From: Synura sp. LO234KE | Taxonomy: Eukaryota > Sar > Synurophyceae > Synurales > Mallomonadaceae | Direction of reading: 5' to 3' | Assembly: GCA_015143735.1 (NCBI GenBank) | Contig: VKHC01000573.1 | Location: 1-10,919 of the forward strand | Length of the DNA stretch: 10,919 bases | Part shown: positions 10,601-10,919 of the stretch, in pieces | How positions within the stretch are numbered: the stretch's first letter is position 1 | How the letters are laid out: every line of letters begins with the position of its first letter | The notes under the pieces: generated by a model | Databases searched by the model: none | What the model saw: the letters and a program-made list of their open reading frames with translations, nothing else | What the model was told of the DNA's origin: nothing | Made by a program: the position numbers and the translations under genes

Positions 10601-10918
10601 CCGATAATATCTTTCCTTTTCTTCTGTAATAAACGCTCTCTTCTCCTTCGCGTGATGGCGATTCGAGCTTTCTAGAACTTTCCATTCGGGAATATAGGTA
10701 TCACTTTCGCGATCGCCCGAACTGGGGAAACTATCGCCTTTAGCATTAGGCGCCGTTTGTCTCAAACGTCTCGCTATATCTAAAGAATTTTCAACGGAAA
10801 CATCAGCACTTGCTCGCTTAACTTTCCAATCATTCTCTGGGAGAGTAATATGCTGCTGAATCCTGGCATCTTTCAGTGCAGACAGTTCTCGCTCCAGCTC
10901 AACTTGTTGCTTCGCTCG
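1..10918 (-). CDS. Giant Ser-rich, repeat-containing, probably disordered protein (internal part of one spliced gene)
   Basis: I read the window as one minus-strand gene: complement(join(1..1658, 1751..3280, 3350..4777, 4900..9525, 9660..9933, 10110..10918)), 10,325 coding nt, about 3,441 residues, both ends outside the window. The case rests on six long frames whose boundaries carry GT and AG dinucleotides with matching phase (intron 1 phase 2, the others phase 0), and on uniform composition: Ser-rich, with Asp, Glu, Arg and Asn, little Cys. Several short boxes recur within and between exons: P-x-W-K-V, V-E-A-L-x-x-R-W with V-I-Y-L-S-S, E-D-S-L-I, and G-S-Y-x-L-R-K-V. I recognise no catalytic fold, signal peptide or membrane helix. 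Function is unknown; a scaffold or multivalent interaction protein is an inference from low complexity plus recurring short motifs. Splice sites are read by eye; an additional in-frame intron cannot be excluded. Confidence 0.8.
435..1391 (-). repeat. Three G-[SN]-Y-x-L-R-K-[VI] boxes
   Basis: The boxes lie at 1391-1356 (G-N-Y-L-L-R-K-V-G-S-S-P), 998-963 (G-S-Y-S-L-R-K-I-E-S-S-P) and 473-435 (G-S-Y-Q-L-R-K-V-V-S-I-F-P), spaced 131 and 175 codons. Each is preceded by a polar/basic stretch, and after the first two a D-x-x-[IL]-F follows within about twenty residues. Codons differ between copies (GGG AAC TAT, GGT TCC TAT, GGC TCA TAC), so the peptide is more conserved than the DNA. The rest of the span is non-repetitive. 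Confidence 0.68.
1659..1750 (-). other. Intron 5 (92 nt, phase 0)
   Basis: The donor CGG|GTGAAG is at 1750 and the acceptor GACGCTAG ends at 1659. A good branch-site-like CCTAAC lies at 1696-1691, about 32 nt before the acceptor, followed by a T/G-rich tract. The interval has no in-frame stop, but 92 nt is not a multiple of three. Without splicing the frame ends at 1589; with splicing a frame of 552 codons opens to the window edge. The tail translated from the unspliced reading is hydrophobic and aromatic, unlike the protein on either side. Confidence 0.85.
1666..1683. repeat. Three-copy hexanucleotide repeat (CAGACA)
   Basis: Three perfect CAGACA units on the plus strand (TGTCTG on the coding strand) lie between the probable branch site and the acceptor of intron 5. 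They supply part of the T-rich tract there. Too short to call a microsatellite with confidence. Confidence 0.6.
1751..3280 (-). CDS. Exon e: Ser/Asp/Asn-rich segment
   Basis: The exon has 510 codons in phase 0 at both ends. It starts E-D-Y-F-G before the Met at 3265, which I regard as internal because the acceptor and phase lie upstream of it. The sequence is low-complexity and polar. The more ordered-looking patches are E-D-L-Q-Q-S-Y-L-D-L-G-D-I-D-M-F near 2548-2500, D-T-G-L-G-D at 2380-2363, and a final I-D-I-S-A-L-L-S-R-S-N before the donor. The two first patches echo exon d (L-L-Q-S-Y-D-L-D and D-S-G-L-G-T). Basic residues are fewer than in exon a. No domain, membrane segment or catalytic motif seen. 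Confidence 0.82.
3281..3349 (-). other. Intron 4 (69 nt, phase 0)
   Basis: The donor GAG|GTGAGT is at 3349, a full consensus site, and the acceptor CTTGTAACAG ends at 3281. The interval contains a pyrimidine-rich stretch (TCATCCTTTCCCTTTCC) before the acceptor and an in-frame TAA at 3286-3284, so it cannot be read through. It is the shortest intron in the window. Splicing joins S-V-E to E-D-Y-F-G-M. Confidence 0.87.
3350..4777 (-). CDS. Exon d: Ser/Pro-rich segment with polyproline and EDSLI boxes
   Basis: The exon has 476 codons under splice pair A, or begins at 4787 under pair B. It opens with L-D-L-I-P-S-E-A-S, then an acidic and Gln-rich part. An E-D-S-L-I-M box precedes a run of seven prolines, and a long Ser/Pro/Asn low-complexity tract with an S-R-R-A-S-T-G site follows. 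Further on come R-D-S-I-I-G-F-E-W-M, a helical E-I-D-L-L-Q-S-Y, a second E-D-S-L-I-I box and D-S-G-L-G-T near the end. The exon closes with S-V-E before donor GTGAGT at 3349. A Met in the hydrophobic stretch upstream (4879) belongs to intron sequence and should not be used as a start. No family recognised. Confidence 0.8.
3575..4576 (-). repeat. Three [ER]-D-S-[LI]-I boxes
   Basis: The boxes lie at 4576-4541 (E-D-S-L-I-M-S-D-V-L-D-F), 3904-3866 (R-D-S-I-I-G-F-E-W-M-K-S-F) and 3613-3575 (E-D-S-L-I-I-E-S-A-L-H-N-F). Each has an acidic/Ser start, two or three aliphatic residues and a Phe nine to ten residues after the Ser, consistent with a short amphipathic helix. First and third are the closest pair, sharing E-D-S-L-I and a later L-x-x-F. 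The rest of the span is non-repetitive low-complexity sequence. Confidence 0.55.
4460..4480 (-). other. Seven-proline run
   Basis: Seven consecutive Pro codons using CCT, CCG and CCA lie between A-S-S and L-D-D-I. The mixed codons mean it is not a simple trinucleotide expansion. Polyproline runs of this length are typical ligands of profilin, SH3, WW or EVH1 domains. No FH2 or other formin domain is visible in the window, so only the motif is claimed. Confidence 0.75.
4778..4899 (-). other. Intron 3 (122 nt; alternative 4788-4879, 92 nt)
   Basis: Two donor/acceptor pairs keep the frame. Pair A uses donor GTGAGC at 4899 and acceptor GTGCAG ending at 4778 (phase 0). Pair B uses donor GTGAAA at 4879 and acceptor CTACCTACAG ending at 4788 (phase 2). 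The crossed pairs both run into stops within a few codons. Pair A has the better donor, matching introns 1 and 4; pair B has the better pyrimidine tract at its acceptor. Pair B adds ten residues. The exon c frame otherwise stops at 4876. Translated as if coding, the interval gives a strongly hydrophobic peptide unlike the rest of the protein, which is another sign of non-coding sequence. Confidence 0.72.
4900..9525 (-). CDS. Exon c: 4.6-kb Ser-rich exon with helix-box / VIYL repeats
   Basis: This uninterrupted frame has about 1,542 codons. In residue numbering where residue 1 is the GTG at 9447 (26 codons precede it), Ser is very frequent, above a quarter of residues between about 501 and 600. 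Local features include a five-Gly run near residue 31, an R-R-L-S-L-D basophilic-kinase-like site at 363-368, and five copies of an amphipathic box near residues 153, 460, 705, 920 and 1291. V-I-Y-L-S-S follows at 503, 746 and 959. A [DE]-[DN]-x-I-x-x-L-G box appears near 283, 808 and 1315. The last part before the donor looks helical (E-Q-A-R-A-A-A-E, then acidic residues). There is no in-frame Met for roughly the first 70 residues after the acceptor, which argues against a separate gene start here. Its 3' end is ambiguous: 4900 or 4880. No known family recognised. Confidence 0.85.
5476..5595 (-). repeat. Helix-box repeat, divergent copy 4
   Basis: I-A-S-A-A-D-V-V-R-A-Q-R-D-A-W-W resembles copy 1 (A-A-D-V-E-A-L-S-A-R-W). 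No V-I-Y-L follows. Instead E-N-I-S-F-L-G-L-G-G comes 26 residues later, and a strand-like N-I-I-E-F-G-S-D lies about 130 residues downstream of the box. A divergent copy is possible; confidence is low because only the A-A-D-V and Trp positions are shared. Confidence 0.35.
6544..6711 (-). repeat. Helix-box / VIYL repeat, copy 3
   Basis: The copy reads S-D-E-S-V-E-E-R-A-R-N-Y-A-S-K-S-R-G-R, a linker with L-A-L-E-T-K-T-E, then N-P-V-I-Y-L-S-S-S-S-E-Q. The aromatic Tyr takes the place of the Trp of copies 1 and 2. The V-I-Y-L box here uses different codons (GTA ATT TAT TTA), so the protein motif has been kept while the DNA diverged. This suggests selection on the peptide rather than a recent DNA duplication. 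Confidence 0.6.
7177..7347 (-). repeat. Helix-box / VIYL repeat, copy 2
   Basis: The copy reads P-D-E-E-V-E-A-L-A-R-R-W-L-E-K-H-R, a linker ending E-M-T-Q, then P-V-I-Y-L-S-S-D-S-S-S-A-D. It shares V-E-A-L and R-W with copy 1 and the whole P-x-V-I-Y-L-S-S core. At the DNA level copies 1 and 2 share GTGATCTACTT over the V-I-Y-L codons. The start of the box is 245 residues after copy 1. Confidence 0.66.
7900..8091 (-). repeat. Helix-box / VIYL repeat, copy 1
   Basis: The copy starts with A-A-D-V-E-A-L-S-A-R-W-R-Q-N-H, then has a Ser/Thr/Arg linker with E-I-I-Q-R, then A-P-R-V-I-Y-L-S-S-S-N-S-S-P-E-I-D. From V-E-A-L to V-I-Y-L is 43 residues, against 41 and 39 in the next two copies. The strand-forming V-I-Y-L followed by Ser and acidic residues matches the general SUMO-interacting-motif pattern (two or three aliphatic residues, then Ser/Asp/Glu). 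The motif match is visible; binding is inference. Confidence 0.65.
8848..9009 (-). repeat. Helix-box repeat, divergent copy 0
   Basis: The box V-V-L-H-D-F-A-R-D-W-I-H-N-S-R-E-E lines up with the later V-E-A-L-A-R-R-W-L-E-K-H-R boxes through Val, Leu, Ala-Arg and Trp. About 41 residues after its start comes P-V-N-V-S-V-I-S-A-R-S-D, in the place where later copies have P-V-I-Y-L-S-S-D-S. The match is weak in the second half. It could be a degenerate founder copy or chance similarity in a biased sequence. Confidence 0.4.
9526..9659 (-). other. Intron 2 (134 nt, phase 0)
   Basis: The donor is GTTCGT at 9659 after a complete CCG codon; the acceptor is TTTGGTTAG ending at 9526, followed by GCTCCG in phase 0. 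The TAG of the acceptor is itself an in-frame stop just before exon c, so exon c cannot extend further upstream unspliced. The exon b frame, if continued, stops at 9612. The donor departs from the GTGAGY type used at introns 1 and 4, so its exact position is less sure than theirs. Confidence 0.62.
9660..9933 (-). CDS. Exon b: short acidic/Gly-rich segment
   Basis: One nt completes the split codon from exon a, then 91 codons follow. The segment has a charged start (L-D-S-K-H-Y-E-R-Y), a Gly/Gln/Arg-rich middle with alternating G-Q, and an acidic end (D-Y-E-D-D-Q-H-G-L-P). A Met lies at 9905, but the frame is open and similar in composition upstream of it back to the acceptor at 9934. The phase also matches exon a, so I treat 9905 as internal. 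The downstream end is set by G-T-T-C-G-T at 9659, which leaves phase 0. No domain recognised. Confidence 0.68.
9934..10109 (-). other. Intron 1 (176 nt, phase 2)
   Basis: The donor GTGAGC is at 10109-10104 and the acceptor reads ATCTGTCAG, ending at 9934. Splicing joins the CG left by exon a to the A that opens exon b, giving an Arg codon and continuing into L-D-S-K-H-Y-E-R. Reading straight through instead meets TGA immediately after the exon a boundary, and the exon b frame has a TGA just upstream of its acceptor. The interval is AT-richer than the flanking exons and holds a CTAAC at 10026-10022, which may be too far from the acceptor to be the branch site. Nothing else seen in it. Confidence 0.78.
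10110..10918 (-). CDS. Exon a: basic segment with coiled-coil start and WKV repeats (5' partial)
   Basis: This frame is open from the window edge to 10110 (269 codons plus 2 nt). The first 23 residues are Glu/Gln/Leu/Lys-rich with a heptad-like spacing of Leu, Val and Ala, so they probably form a helix or the end of a coiled coil that begins outside the window. P-x-W-K-[VI] boxes follow with Trp at residues 31, 79 and 124. Lys/Arg clusters such as K-K-R-A-R (just after the third box), N-K-K-K and E-K-R-R resemble monopartite nuclear localisation signals. The exon ends with an acidic E-D-D-S-L stretch. The donor is C-G|G-T-G-A-G-C at 10109; without splicing a TGA follows at once. No start codon is needed because the frame continues past the window edge. 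No family recognised. Confidence 0.78.
10514..10843 (-). repeat. About 46-residue P-x-W-K-[VI] repeat, three copies
   Basis: Cores are L-P-E-N-D-W-K-V-K-R-A-S (10843-10808), I-P-E-W-K-V-L-E-S-S (from 10693) and M-P-K-W-K-I-V-V-G-D-K-K-R (from 10558). Trp spacing is 48 and 45 residues. Each copy has an aliphatic-Pro start, the W-K-[VI] core and basic residues further on, but the linkers do not align well. A possible outlier A-V-W-K-A-P-R-L lies near 10198. Earlier copies may lie beyond the window edge. Confidence 0.55.
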
Positions 10919-10919
10919 A

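Noticed and set aside
1-10919. Bacterial operon, mobile element, CRISPR array, tRNA or rRNA
   Set aside because: No ribosome-binding sites before the frames, no transposase-like or terminal repeat structure, no regular direct DNA repeats with spacers, and no tRNA-like fold noticed. The coding is split by GT-AG introns.

Overview
The window looks like nuclear DNA of a eukaryote with a compact, intron-containing genome. I find one protein-coding gene, on the minus strand. It fills the window and runs off both ends. The frames breaking the minus strand are joined by five short GT-AG introns (about 69, 92, 92-122, 134 and 176 nt). At every junction the reading phase is preserved, and the sequence just past each donor soon shifts frame or hits a stop. 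I cannot place the organism beyond 'eukaryote with short introns'; a protist, alga or fungus-like lineage would all fit.

Reading in the gene's direction (high to low coordinates): exon a (10918-10110) is Lys/Arg-rich, with a short coiled-coil-like start and a roughly 46-residue repeat built on P-x-W-K-V. Exon b (9933-9660) is short. Exon c (9525 to about 4900) is a 4.6-kb Ser-rich exon of about 1,540 codons. It carries an interspersed repeat: an amphipathic helical box (V-E-A-L-x-x-R-W type), then about 40 residues later the strand motif V-I-Y-L followed by Ser/Asp. Exon d (4777-3350) has a seven-proline run and three E/R-D-S-[LI]-I boxes. Exon e (3280-1751) is Ser/Asp/Asn-rich. Exon f (1658-1) carries three G-[SN]-Y-x-L-R-K-[VI] boxes and is open to the window edge.

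The spliced product has about 3,441 residues inside the window with neither end present. I recognise no enzymatic domain, signal peptide or membrane segment. The only strongly hydrophobic stretch is intron translation. The protein looks largely disordered, rich in Ser, Asp/Glu and Arg, with sparse short conserved boxes: a giant scaffold-like or linear-motif-rich protein. The V-I-Y-L-S-S boxes fit the SUMO-interacting-motif pattern and exon a has basic nuclear-localisation-like clusters, so a nuclear SUMO-binding scaffold is one testable idea, no more.

I saw no tRNA, rRNA, mobile element, CRISPR array or second gene. Outside the exons there are only the five introns, all under 180 bp.
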